Made by a program: the position numbers and the translations under genes
Part shown: one piece after another, positions 44,425 to 55,402 of the stretch
Layout of the letters: every line of letters begins with the position of its first letter
Numbering within the stretch: the first letter of the stretch is position 1
Notes under the pieces: generated by a model
Told to the model about the DNA's origin: nothing
What the model saw: only the letters and a program-made list of their open reading frames with translations
Database searches by the model: none
Assembly (NCBI GenBank): GCA_016617785.1
Contig: JADILM010000008.1
Span: 310,001 to 374,000 of the forward strand
Length of the DNA stretch: 64,000 nt
From: Sporobolomyces roseus
Lineage: Eukaryota > Basidiomycota > Microbotryomycetes > Sporidiobolales > Sporidiobolaceae
Direction: 5' to 3'

Positions 44425-45000
44425 TTACAAGCTGAACAAGAAAGCGAGATCTTCGGGAGAGAGACGTCCCATCGCTTTATCGTCGTCTCCCAAAGCCGAT
44501 GCAGCGAGATTCTCCTTCTTCTTCTGGAGTTCTAGGATACGAGATTCAATACTCTTCTCGATGACGAGGCGAGTGACTTTGATCGGGCGATCTATAGAGG
44601 AAAAGGGGAAATCAGTTGTGAGAACTTGCGAAACGACGACGACGACAATGTGGTGGAGAGGAGGAAAGGTAGAAGTCTGATCTAGCGAGTCTCTCTTTTG
44701 GAATCCAACTATTCTCTCATCTATCTCTCTCTCTCTCTCGTGAGGAACGCCGGACAGAACCATTCCATCATAACAATCTTCCTCCACCCATCTCTTCTAC
44801 TTCCTGTGCGACAGAGATGGAGAGAGTAGGCTTACGTTGTCCGAGTCGATGGCAACGATCCATAGCTTGTAGTTCGACAGCAGCTAGAAAAGAGAAAACG
44901 GGAAAACGGGAAAATCACAAGTTCAAGTCAGTTTCAACATCAGTGATCGATGAGCGACTCGATGCTCACGGTTCCACCGGGTCAAGCAGCGCACCTCGAG
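44425..45000 (-). pseudogene. Orphan 3' fragment of a RAD16-like gene
   Basis: Reading leftwards, an exon ending near 44881 encodes AVELQAMDRCHRLGQ, the helicase motif VI region of Rad16. After an intron of roughly 235 nt comes HRPIKVTRLVIEKS, then IESRILELQKKKENLAA and GRLSPEDLAFLFSL with a TAA at 44425, the Rad16 C-terminus. Upstream (about 44972-45000) a splice donor and the sequence CTTGACCCGGTGGAACC resemble a codon run for LDPWWNP that has lost 2 nt. Further upstream the Rad16 pattern is gone and the 3' end of an F-box-like gene begins at 45089 on the same strand. So the N-terminus, ATPase core and RING are missing. It is a partial duplicate or relic; the 5' part of a RAD16 gene lies at 1-1843. 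Confidence 0.75.
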
Positions 45001-45088
45001 AACTCCCTCGTGCTCCAACATCGTCGTCGTCGAGAACCACCGCTCGAGGTGTCCCCTCGCAAAGTCGAATTCGAGTGGCGATGCTTCA

Positions 45089-46242
45089 TCAATCCAATCC
45101 AATCTTTCGCCTCTTCATCCTATTCCAGAAATCTTGTGAGATACCCGAATCCGACATCCATGAAATCGGTTGTTCTTCTCGAACAACTTCGACGTTCTTC
45201 TTGTGACATGCGAGTGATAATCGGTGGAGGGCGAATTCGAACCTATCAGAGGAGGTAGGGTTGGCGAGAGAGCTGAGAGGAAGGTAGAAGAGTGTAGGAA
45301 CGGAAGAAGAGGGTCGCCACGAGAGATTGTGAGCGAGATCTTCGAGTACGTCGACAGCTTCCAAATCGTTCCGATCCAGCATCAAGCGTACATTCCTTCC
45401 CTCGGGAAGCTCAGCGGCTTCCACGGTAACGTCGAAGAGAGTGAACGAATTGACGGTACGAACGAAGTCCTCCGGTAGTTTCGAAATGATGTCCAAGTCG
45501 AGAGACAGCATTTCTAGCTGAGGAGTGATACCAGAGAGCGCCAGAGAGAGGACCTGAGAGGCGGGGCGACCCTGTGACGAATACAGTAGAGCGCGAAGGT
45601 TGGGGAGAGACTCCGGAAGCATGATTCTTTCTGCATTGTTCACCCACAAGAGCTGCATCTCTGCGAGTTTGGGTAGAGAGAGGCGACCAGATTGCGACAT
45701 TGTGAGCGATGCGAGTCGTAGGGTCCGTAGGTCTGTGAAGGTTTCGAAAAAGAATGAGTACGGCCGGCGGCAGGCCTCGAAGAGAAGAATAGCTTACTGC
45801 TGAGCGGGGACAGATCCGCTAGATCTAGACTCCCCTTGAACTCCCAAATCGTGAGAGAGCGTATCCCGCTGTACTCGACGCTGAGTGCTCCCGGGGCAGG
45901 AACGACGAAATCGAAGCGAAGGAAAACAAGGTCCTCCGCTGGAAACGCTTCGTCGCAGTCCCTACAGTATCGCTGATCCCATGCGGCTCGGTCAAGTCGA
46001 TTCGTATACCTGGCTACGGCGAAGAGGAGAGGTTGAGCGACCTCTCGAAACAGGCGAGAGACTCCGCAGAGAGAGCGAAGGATGCTTTGCCGCTCCTCAT
46101 AGGTAGTCGAGTTGTAGTGATGTGGTGCTGTAGATTCGATGATCGCTTGAACGAGTTCGAAAGGGAGGTAAGAGAAGGGACGATAGGATGAGGAAGGGGA
46201 GGGAGAATCGGGGGAAACGGGAGGAGGTAGTGAGGATGACAT
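45089..46242 (-). CDS. F-box-like/LRR protein, paralogue 2
   Basis: This is the paralogue of the gene at 31440-32587, and its function is unknown beyond the F-box-like fold. The start at 46242 (MSSSLPPPVSPDSPSPSSS) is followed by FSYLPFELVQAIIESTA and ILRSLCGVSRLFREVAQPLLFAVA. One intron (near 45800-45736) joins LS to NLRTLRLASLTMS. The leucine-rich C-terminal half has LPNLRALLYS, LEMLSLDLDIISKLPEDFV and FTLFDVTVEAAELPEG. It ends VREEQPISWMSDSGISQDFW then a basic tail. The two copies lie ~13 kb apart on the same strand, on either side of the retrotransposon, so this is dispersed rather than tandem duplication. The F-box half differs more between the copies than the C-terminal motif does. Confidence 0.66.
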
Positions 46243-46512
46243 GTTATGGATCTGTCAAGCATGCAGACGGTATATCAGTACATCTACCTACTGTAGAGAG
46301 AGCTGTGTCACCTCTGTTGAGCGAGATGAGCGCAAGAGAGCTGTTCCGAGATGAAAGAGGTTGGAGGAAGGAGCGCACCTTCTGATCGATTGCCTGTGTA
46401 CTATATTCCTACGAGTCTTTCTCCAGTCCTATCGTCACACCCTTGGCGAAATCTCGTAGAGCGATGAAGGGTAACAAGCGAAGAAGATTCGCTGTCCCCT
46501 TCCCTCCTCACC

Positions 46513-49009
46513 ATGCCTCGCGCAAGTCTCGCCGGACCCGTTCCCTCCGCCAGCAAGTCAGTAGACTGCTTCGACACCCTACAAGACCTCGCCAAGTATT
46601 CAGCAGCTCGTCCTCGTCAAAATCGCTCTTCTCCACAAATTCCGATTCCGAAGGAGAATCAAGAGGTCAAGGACAAACGAGGAAGACTGCTAGTCTGTCA
46701 CGATTACAAGGTATGTCCAAAGCTACCTCCCGAGTAGTCAAGAGAACTGATCGTTGCGAGTAGGGTGGATACAGTGAGCGAGACGACGAGAGGGGATACA
46801 CATTTCAGTTCTGGCATCTCTGTGATACCTACATCTAGTGAGTACAATCGAACACACTCAGATGCGACCAACGAAGCTGAAAGGTTTGCGTCGACAGCTT
46901 CTCTCATCATCGAATTTCGACCCCGCCTCCTTCCTGGACTCGCACAGCTCACCGGCACGGCACTCGGATCCTCGGTACTCTGATCTTGGAATGGGATGCA
47001 GGTCGGGAAGATATCGTCGAACTCGTCGATCCAGGAGGGAACGAACGAACAACAACTTTCGATAAACTCGATTTTCGATATGCAGATTTGCTGGTCGATC
47101 TCGCGGTCGAGAAGGGCTTCGACGGATGGTTGGTCAATGTGGAAGTTGAATTAGGAGGGGAAAGAGACGAAGCGGGAAGTAGGAGAGGATCAGAGAAGCA
47201 TGCGAAGCTGTTGATTGCTTGGTTGACTTATTTCACGAGAGAGATGCATAGGCGGATACCAGAGAGTGAGGTCATGTGGTGCGTTACAACCATCGCTGAA
47301 GATGTGCTGAATGCTGATCGATTCTTCTGCAGGTATGATGCCGTGACTACGAAAGGTGAGTCTCGAATCCGATCTCTGACTCCGACCAAGTCTGATTCCG
47401 ATGTCGCGATACAGGAAAGCTTCAATGGCAGAACATGTTGAATGAGAAGAACACTCCATTCCTCACCGCATGCGATTCGATCTTTCTCAACTATTTCTGG
47501 ACTCCAGCTCAAGTCGCCTCAACTCTCATGGTTCTTTCAGACATCAAAGGAGTCAACGAGAACCAAGTCTACTTCGGGATCGATATCTTCGGGAGAGGCT
47601 CGTATGGAGGAGGAGGATTCGAGAGTTGGCGAGCTCTCGAAGCGATTTGTCGATCAAGATCCGACGAGGAGGGTCTTTCAGTCGCTCTCTTCGCACCTGG
47701 ATGGACGGTCGAATCTTCGGATCTCAAGCACTCGCTCTCGACGAACGAAGATCATAAGAGATGGTTCGAAGACGAGTTATACCTCTGGCAGAACGGTCCA
47801 GAAACTCCGAGTGTCCCTCTCGAAGCCGCTCGAATGCGCAAACTCCGTCAAGATCAAGCCGGAATTCAACGCGCCCGAACACTCGCCGCCGCCCTGTATC
47901 GCGATCCTCGCATCCCTTTCTCCTTCCGACCACCTCTCGAACCTCTCGAGTTCAATCTGAAAGCTCTCCCTGATCCTCCCGACAACTTTCGCTCAATCTG
48001 TCAATTCGTCCCCGCTCCTCGACCAGTACCTGCGATAGGCGATACGTTCTACACCAACTTCTCATCGGGTGATGGTCATTCGTTTTGCATCAAGGGAGGG
48101 GAGGTCGAGAAAAGCAAGAACGGGTGGACCGATGTCGATTACACTTTCCCGTTCCCTTCCTCTCTATTACATCGATCGATCGAAGGCGTCAAGGTGGAAT
48201 TTGTGGATGGGCCGAAAGAAGTGTGGGAAGGGAGTCGAGCGGTCAAGGTTGAGGTGGAGAAGATGCCTGAATCAGGTGTCATCCCGTTGATCGCTGTCGA
48301 TTATCCGATCCGGGAAGGGCGCTTCTACCGTACAAAGGTCAAGTACCGACCTTTGAAGGGTGAGTGGCCCGATTATACACCTCAGATTCGGGTTCATTAC
48401 GATGTCAATGGTGAGGAGGAAAAAAAAGACGGGTACGAAGGGGGTCCAGTGCGGAGTGATATGGTCATGGATGGTCCGCCGTACGCCGATGAGGAGGAAG
48501 AGTACGTCGTCGACGAATCAAATGGTCGCACTGTAGACGAATGGACGGAAACCACTGCAGTTTTCGAGGCGCCCTATACGAGCCGAATTACTCAACTCTC
48601 AATGCTATTCTTCGAGGTACCGATTTCGGTCATCATTGGATCAGTCTCGATCTACCCAGCACCCACTACCGATGGACCTCAACCCAGCCTCTCTGAACTA
48701 CGCTACTCAAATTCGACATCTTCACTCGTCTGGTCAACTTCACTCACTCACCCTCCTCCGGTAAAAGAGGACTTCATGGGCCACCTCATCCCTTCCGACC
48801 CTCAGCATGTAATCATCCCTTCTTTCGTTCAGTACTATCTCTATCGCAGGAAAGGAGCGGGAGGAAAGGAGGAATACTTGGGAACGACGAGGGAAACTGA
48901 ATTTTCGATCGAACGGGACAGACTGAAAGATCACGAGGTTGTCGTCAGAGGAGTCAAAGGAGATGGATCAGAAGTAGAGGCTGTATTGTCGTTCGTAACT
49001 GAATCTTGA
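46513..49009 (+). CDS. GH85 endo-beta-N-acetylglucosaminidase (ENGase)
   Basis: ENGase cuts between the two core GlcNAc residues of N-glycans, releasing oligosaccharides from misfolded glycoproteins in the cytosol. The start at 46513 (MPRASLAGPVPSASKSVDCF) shows no signal peptide, which fits a cytosolic enzyme. The GH85 signatures, across five introns, are LLVCHDYKGGYSERDDERGY (two exons), FQFWHLCDTYIYFSHHR, TAHRHGTRILGTLILEW, then GFDGWLVNVEVEL with the Asn-x-Glu catalytic pair. WYDAVTTKGKLQWQNMLNEK and IFLNYFW follow, then VYFGIDIFGRGSYGGGGF. C-terminal beta-rich domains run to 49009. The tight donor/acceptor matches make the model good, apart from the first ~20 residues. Its promoter is shared with the divergent F-box-like gene (270 bp apart). 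Confidence 0.9.
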
Positions 49010-49239
49010 AAACGTCGTTTCGTCGTCGTCGTTTGTCGTTGCCGAGGTATTCGAACTTTTTCTTCTTTGCTCTGTCGATTTCGCTCGTCCCACAGACAAT
49101 ACAAGACTGTTAGAATGCTCATAGAACAATGCCGAGAATCAGCTGTTCTTTCTGCGAAATTCGTCCAAGAGATTTCGGACGAATGATTCATTTCTGTTTC
49201 CTTCCCTTCACTTTCAACTTTCCACTTCTCGACTCGACG

Positions 49240-51274
49240 ATGGTATTGTCTCTACGGACTCGTAAGGATGAGTTGAGCATAGCTTTCCTCGAGGACACTA
49301 TCTACCTAACACCACCGACTCCATCTCCATCCTTCGGCTCCTCCCCCTCGTCCTCTTCTACCCCACCTCCCTCGAACGCTCCTTCAACCTCACCATCAGA
49401 AGAATACCTGCCAGAAGCAGACCTGAACGCTTCTCAATCTGAACCTTCAAATGACCCAATTTTGCGCGGCCAAGTCACGTTAATCAATCATGCACCAAGG
49501 AAAGCAAAGAAGATCAGGGTACAATTGATAGGAAGGAGTGCTGCACATGGTGGAGACGGGTCAACATCTTATGAGGCTACCAACACGATAGAGAAGACTT
49601 TGGAGATTGATTTGAAGGGAGAAAGGTTAGAGAAAGGTACTCATTCGTAAGTCTACACACCCGTCTCTCTAGCTCTCCTGATCACTCGCAGGTCTGTCCA
49701 TGAGCTCCTATGAGCATTTGAAGCGCAAGAATCACCTCTTTCCTCCCCGCCGTCATCCGATTCGGTCCCAGAAATATTTCATTTGAATCTCTCGGCTGCG
49801 AGCTGACGCTTCTGTCGTTTCCTAAACAGGTGGGACTTTAGCTTCATCATTCCTTCGACAACTGCTGTCGGTGAACGATCAGTGTATGGAAGTGTGAGAC
49901 ACTCAGTTCGAGCGACATTGTTCGGCGCTGGAAACACTCGAGATCTCTCGTCAATGGTTCAACCTCTTTGGTTGATCGCGAATCCTTCACCTGAGGGAGA
50001 ACTCCCTTCTGGGTTGGAGATTGACGTGCGAAACAATGGACGACTACGAGCGCTGGACAATCAAGATAGCGACATCAATCTCGGACCGATATCACTTCAT
50101 GTCTCGAGTCCTCATCTTACCGTCGCCTCCCTACTCTTCCTGAGCATCACCTTCGAACGTCCTCCTGAAGGTCTCAAGATCATGTCGGTCTCGGCCCACA
50201 TCTTGCAATCGTTCGATATCTCTTTTACCGACAAGACGATTCAACCAGTCAAGCCAACTCCTCAGAAGAAGCTTTTGTTCTGGGTGGATTCGTGAGTTCA
50301 AAGCGATATTTCACCTATCGAGTTAGTGCTGACGTCTTTGTGGTTACAGTACCTCACCTATTGCTGAATCTTCAGAAGATCTTCTCGACAAGCCGAATCT
50401 CAGTCGCGGTACTCTCCCACCTCTCGCTTTCGAACGTCGAGCACTCCTCGCCCAGCCTCTCGCACGACTCGAAGGAGGACAAGAATGGACCTATGCTCGA
50501 GTCAGTCGAGTACCCGATGATGACGCAGTTCGTCCGAGTACTCTGCCCGGAACCAAGACGCCCATTCGAGTCAAACATAAACTCGTCGTTCAAGTCAAGT
50601 ACCGTTTCAAAGGGAGCAAGAAAGATCTCGTACTCGAAATGAGTAGCGTCGTTACTATCGCCTCAGTGAGTTCTCTTCCCCGCGCTAAGACCTCGGAGCT
50701 TGACTGATCGAAACGTCCCCTCTGACAGTGCTGCTGCCTCACCTCCTCCCTTCTCCTCCCTCGCTACCGATCCCAACTCTCCGCTACTCACCACGCCTCT
50801 CATCACGGCCATCAATCCGTACTCACTCCCTCAGACGGCTCGAATTCCTCTGGGTTCCTTCCCACCGATGGACCTCTCACTCCTTTCCACCGCCGTTGTC
50901 TCTGCAACACACCGCTCCAAGCCCTCGTAGATCAAGAAGGAGAAGCTCTAGCCGGTGCCGCAGAAATGAGGAGTCGTTCTCGTTCCAACTCGCATTCAAG
51001 ATCACAATCTCGAGCGAGGGGAACTAGTGGATTCTCTTTCGGTGAGGATATCGACGAGAGGGGCAGAGGATGGCAGAGGAAAGCTGGGGAAGCTTACCCC
51101 GTCAATCCTCCTTCCTATCGGGAGAATCCGTTGAGTGAACCCGAGTTTGGAGGGCAGAGTTGGGAAACTCAGGGAATGAACCTTAATGCCGCACCCGGTC
51201 CTTCTTCCTCGTCAAGGGTCGGATCAAGTTTAGGTCGAATTGGGAGGCAGGAAAGGAACGATACTCTCGTCTGA
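49240..51274 (+). CDS. Alpha-arrestin-like trafficking adaptor
   Basis: This is an arrestin-fold protein of the fungal alpha-arrestin (ART) type, which links membrane transporters to Rsp5-class ubiquitin ligases. The start at 49240 (MVLSLRTRKDELSIAFLED) begins the first beta strand. The N-domain has ILRGQVTLINHAPRKAKKIRVQLIGRS in pieces and WDFSFIIPSTTA. The C-domain has LEIDVRNNGRLRALD, SVSAHILQSFDISF, RVKHKLVVQVKY and LEMSSVVTIAS. The last exon is a disordered Ser/Arg-rich tail with NPPSYRENP, a PPxY-like motif (PPSY) of the kind that binds WW domains. Three introns were placed (near 49649-49830, 50296-50350, 50668-50729). An in-frame ATG at 49129 exists, but the extra residues are not arrestin-like. 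Confidence 0.8.
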
Positions 51275-51563
51275 GGAACTCGCAAAATGAAAAACCCCGA
51301 GCCTTTTTACTCTCGCACTCGCATCACTCTCCTCTCGATTGTACCTACTATCTCTTATCGCAGTACTTCCCTCGCAGTTACTTTTGTTGATATTCCTTCC
51401 CCTCGCAATCTGTGCTGTTCTTTTGTAGTCGGATTCGTCAAATGCATTCAAAATCGATCTGTTATCCTTCCTCCTCGCTAGAGAGCGTCTCTGAGCAATC
51501 GGAAATATGGGGTATTGCACAAAACAATATCTCGAAAAAAACACAGCGCAATCCGCAAAACTT

Positions 51564-53755
51564 TTATACCTCTTTCCATTCCATCCTCTTGTCTGAAATT
51601 CCAGGAGTCATAACCTCGAAATCGTTTCCCCCGTTCTCATCCGCGAAAGGATCTGCAAACGGATCGTCCTCTTCCTCTTGTGCCAACAACCCTTTGCCCT
51701 TCCCACCGACTCGATCATCGTCTTGAACGTAAGCTGCATAGTTTCTCGCATCTGAGGAGGTTGAAGTAGGTTGACGTGAGTAATGAGCGTCGTCTTCTGC
51801 GTCCGAGGAATCGTAGTCGGAGTAATCGGAGAGGGAACCATGACGATAGGTATCTTCGGCTGAACGAGGTTGAATCGGAGGAGGTAGAGCGCTGTGAATC
51901 GAGTCCCATCGGTCAGTTCGTCTCCCGAGAGAGGTTTGCTGACCCCTGAATTCGACTCACGAAGAACCAGTCGAGCCAAATGCGAGATCATGTAAATCTG
52001 GGTGAACCCCTTGACCCTGACCTTGAGTACTCCTATAACTTAAATGCCTATCTAACCTCCTCCTCTGCTGGTTCTGCAATTTATCGACTTCCCTCTCTTG
52101 CATATCGAACGCTGATAACCGACTTCTGATACTCTGTGTATCGTCGTCGTGGGCATGTGCTGGAGTTGCTGAAGAGGGGACAGAGAGTCCTTGTTGTGTA
52201 GCTAGTTTCTTCGCTTCTTCTATAGCTTCATCATCGGAATCGAGTTCGACTGGTTTAGACATTCGATCGTAGAGTTGAACAGCGTTGACGATCTACGGTT
52301 CAATCTCCTGTATCAGTCCAGTCAAGAGTGATAGAAGACAATCGAAAGCGTACCTGTTCGTTGGTAGCGATCAAACTTCCAATGAAATCTCCAGTCGTAT
52401 CTACATCCGGTACGAGTTGAATGTAGCGAACAACAGCTTTCCTATCCGCTTTCGCCTTTTCAAGACATTCCATCACCCTCAAATTGGTCGTGACTGATTC
52501 TTTCTCTCGATTGACATGTTGAAGAGCGTTGATGAGCCTATCGTCTCCCAACTTCCCCATCAGCTCTCCATTCACCATAAAGAGCGAGAAAGTAGATTGA
52601 ACTTACGCTTGAGCAGATTGAGTACCTTGACCAACCGAAGCAAGGATTTTTGGTTTCTCCTGTTCGAAATTGAACGGAGGTCTCCTCACTCGATTCCCTT
52701 GTTGTTTCCTCTTCTGTTTATCGAGTTTCTCTTGAGCCAATCTATCCTTCTCTGCTTGACGCGCTCGTTGTTCTGACGCTTTACGTTCGGCTCGTTCCGC
52801 CGCTTCTCGTTCATACCTCGCTTGTTCCCTTTCATAAGCTTCAGTAGCCGCTGATCGTTGTTGTTGCTGTGGATTTCCGCCTCCCCACTCATCAATATCT
52901 TTGAAATAAGATAGATAGTAATGAAAAGAAGGAAACTCACAGCAGCTCTGGCAGCACCCAATCCACAACTCTTGTACATTCCAGCAACCAATTGCATTCT
53001 CGGATCATCCTTGAATTGTCGATGCCAACTCGCGAGGACACTAGCAATCTTCTTCTTCACTCGTTCGTCCGTGTTTGGATCTCCAGCTGAAACTTTGATT
53101 CGTTCGACTAAGCGTTCGTTGGCGAAAGTAGCTGTACATCGACACGATTTATCGAGATCAGCTTTTGAATGGGAGTGAGCTCGATATGAAACTGTGCGAC
53201 GTACATTGGAAACGAGGACCACAGTTCTCTACGAGTGCTTTGAGGATAGTAAGAGCTCGAAGTTGTCCATGAACATCGCTGTACTTGAGCTGTGCGTCGA
53301 AGGACCACCTAGTCAGTACACGTTGATGACTAGGTAGCTCTCATCGACTCACTTTTTTACGAATAGCTCTCGAAGCTTCCGCCGGTCTAAACATCCCTCT
53401 CAAATCGATCAGCTTCCCCGTTTCTTCTGAAACTCAAGGAAGTGAGTTGACTTACCCAGTATCCTGAATATTAATACTCTCGACAATCTCTGTGATTCCT
53501 TCATAAGAGTCCTCTTCATACTTGTCCAAACACAAGATGTCGATCAAAGCCGAAACTGAACTCCTAGGTTTCTCATTCAACCCACTCAGTCCTCCACCTG
53601 CTTCAAAATTCTGGTAGAGCTTCTTTGCGGCTAGGAGAGAGAGGAGTGAGGGAGGAAGGGAAAAGAGGAAAGGAAAGTGACGCATTTAGTGGGGAAAGAT
53701 AAGAGCAGGGGAAGAGAGATGAGGCGAGAGAGTGGACGTACCTCCTACAAACATT
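51564..53755 (-). CDS. LSB5: LSB5-type VHS/GAT-domain protein
   Basis: Lsb5 is a ubiquitin-binding VHS-GAT adaptor that links endocytic cargo and the actin machinery (binding to Las17). The short first exon MFVG at 53755 joins to AAKKLYQNFEAGGG; a different first exon is possible. The VHS domain has VSALIDILCLDKYEE, AIRKKLKYSDVHGQLRALTI and KALVENCG. A Lys/Arg/Glu-rich coiled coil follows (AEKDRLAQEKLDKQKRKQQ). The GAT domain has DDRLINALQHVNREKES and DFIGSLIATNEQIVNAVQLYD. The acidic C-terminal tail contains GSLSDYSDYDSSDAEDD and a DPFADPF repeat, an AP-2 or EH-binding type motif, ending with TAA at 51564-51566. About eight introns. The call is supported by domain order rather than by close identity. 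Confidence 0.8.
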
Positions 53756-54092
53756 GCTTGTGTATAGAGCGAGGAAGAGACAGAAGCGAAGAGCTGGAGA
53801 GGTCAAGGGGAAGAAAGAAGAAACTCGATCGCATCTCAAATTCCCACAAGTCCAACTTTTCATTTCCTGAATCGTCTAGCTCGCAAAAATAATTGGGATA
53901 TAAACGTAGGCTTGAAGCAGTGCCGTCGAGAGAGAATCAAAGAGAAATGCTCGAGGTACGATTTCGCAACCCAAACTTTTCGCAATCTCATTTCCCCGTT
54001 CTCCTCTCGAAACTTCTTCTGTCCCAAACATGAGTTTTACATGCGATACTATGAAGATGACCCTTTCTTCCTTGCTAGCGCTACAAGATGCC
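53756..54092. other. Intergenic region LSB5-GT8
   Basis: This 337-bp stretch between two minus-strand genes holds the LSB5 promoter and the GT8 3' end. No gene was seen. Confidence 0.4.
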
Positions 54093-55253
54093 TCACGGTT
54101 TCTTAACTTCACGATTCACAGTAGATTCAATCAATTCCCAACCTGGTGTATCTCCCCACTGTTGTTCCATCTCCTCGAATGCATCCCACCACCTAATACT
54201 CGACGGTCTAATCAGTATTCGAATTTCGAGAGAGAGAGAGAGAGAGAGAGTAGAAGGAAGAGAGAACATACCATTTATGAGTTTCGTAATCCTGATCCTC
54301 CTCCGGTAATCGATTATACCAAGGTTTCTTCAAGATCAAATGAACATTTTTCACATCCTCATCCCTCCACATCTCCTTGTGACAATACCTCAAAGTTTTC
54401 AACGCATTGTATCGATAACTGAGGGGCAAGAATTTCCCTTTGAAAAAATCTGCGAGGAGGTCTTGATCGGGGAATCCGTAGGTCGAGACTCGAGGGTCGG
54501 TGTAGAGGAAATCTAGGATTGAGGAGAAGGTTGAGGTTGAGGGTTGGAGTACTACGAGACCTGAGTTGAGGCGGTCGTGAGTTGATCGGGTGAATTTCGT
54601 TGGGGGAAGAGGGGTAGTGAAGACTGCTTGAGTGTGACCACAATTCTCGGGAACCCTATAGAGAGAGCGGAATCAGTGATGCTTGAAAGGTGGGGAAAGG
54701 GAGAGCAAAATGAAAATGTGTGGGACTCACCAATCTGAAGGGTAATGAGATAGTTTCTTTGGGTTACAGGTGCAAGCGTGAGCAGCTGCGATCCATCCTG
54801 GTTCTAAAGGCATCTCCATCAATTCATCCATGTTTCTCACGACCAACATATCACTATCCAACATTACGACTCTCTACTCATCCCTCTCTTTTGTTCATGA
54901 TCAGCTCAGCCCCATAGCCTAGAGTACCAAATGATGAAACTCACCTCGTATTCAGCCATTTCAAAGCATCTCAATTTCGTCCAAGTATCGTGAAACCTCT
55001 GATCATGTTCATCCAGTTCCTTCCCACTCTTCGGTGGATCAATATACTTGATATCCCTCACTCTGATCCCTTTGTGTCCCAAGATGACTCGTGCTTCCTC
55101 TGGTAAGGTAGGAGTTGCGAATACTACCAATGGATATTTTGATTGAACTCGTTCGAGCGAATGATGCAAGACTAGACAGCCTTGAAGGTAGGATGTCTTG
55201 GTGAGGAGCGTAACCCAAGCTTTGCCGCTGTCCTTTGTTGTAGGGTCGATCAT
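54093..55253 (-). CDS. GT8-family glycosyltransferase (glycogenin/galactinol-synthase-like)
   Basis: This is a GT8 retaining glycosyltransferase using a nucleotide sugar and Mn2+. The start at 55253 (MIDPTTKDSGKAWVTLLT) matches the usual fungal N-terminus; an in-frame ATG at 55382 would add a Val-rich segment, possibly a membrane anchor. The nucleotide-binding region is KAWVTLLTKTSYLQGCLVLH and YPLVVFATPTLPEEAR. The DxD metal motif is in VVMLDSDMLVVRNMDEL, bridging an intron. Later parts are IAAAHACTCNPKKLSHYPSDW, FNSGLVVLQP-like NSGLVVLQPS, and GFPDQDLLADFFKG, both GT8 hallmarks. The last exon is WWDAFEEMEQQWGDTPGW, with the stop at 54093-54095. The final intron carries a (CT/GA)n tract at 54229-54251. 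Specific substrate not determined; a role in glycogen priming is less likely, since no self-glucosylation tail is seen. Confidence 0.85.
54229..54251. repeat. GA/CT microsatellite in a GT8 intron
   Basis: About 23 nt of alternating GA lies within the last intron of the GT8 gene, reading as a CT-rich pyrimidine tract on the coding strand. Confidence 0.8.
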
Positions 55254-55402
55254 TTGAGAGTGCGTTGAAAGGAGAGAGCAATCGATGATGAAAACTTTCA
55301 GAGATCTTCGATTTCCGAATGTCTCATGTTGAACGACAACGACAACGACGACGAGGATCAAGTGTAGACAGCAAGTTCTCATTGTGTACGCGGTATGAGA
55401 AT

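Noticed and set aside
44204..44680. 158-aa plus-strand ORF, Arg/Glu-rich
   Set aside because: It runs antisense to the RAD16-like fragment through GAGA-rich spacer; low complexity only.
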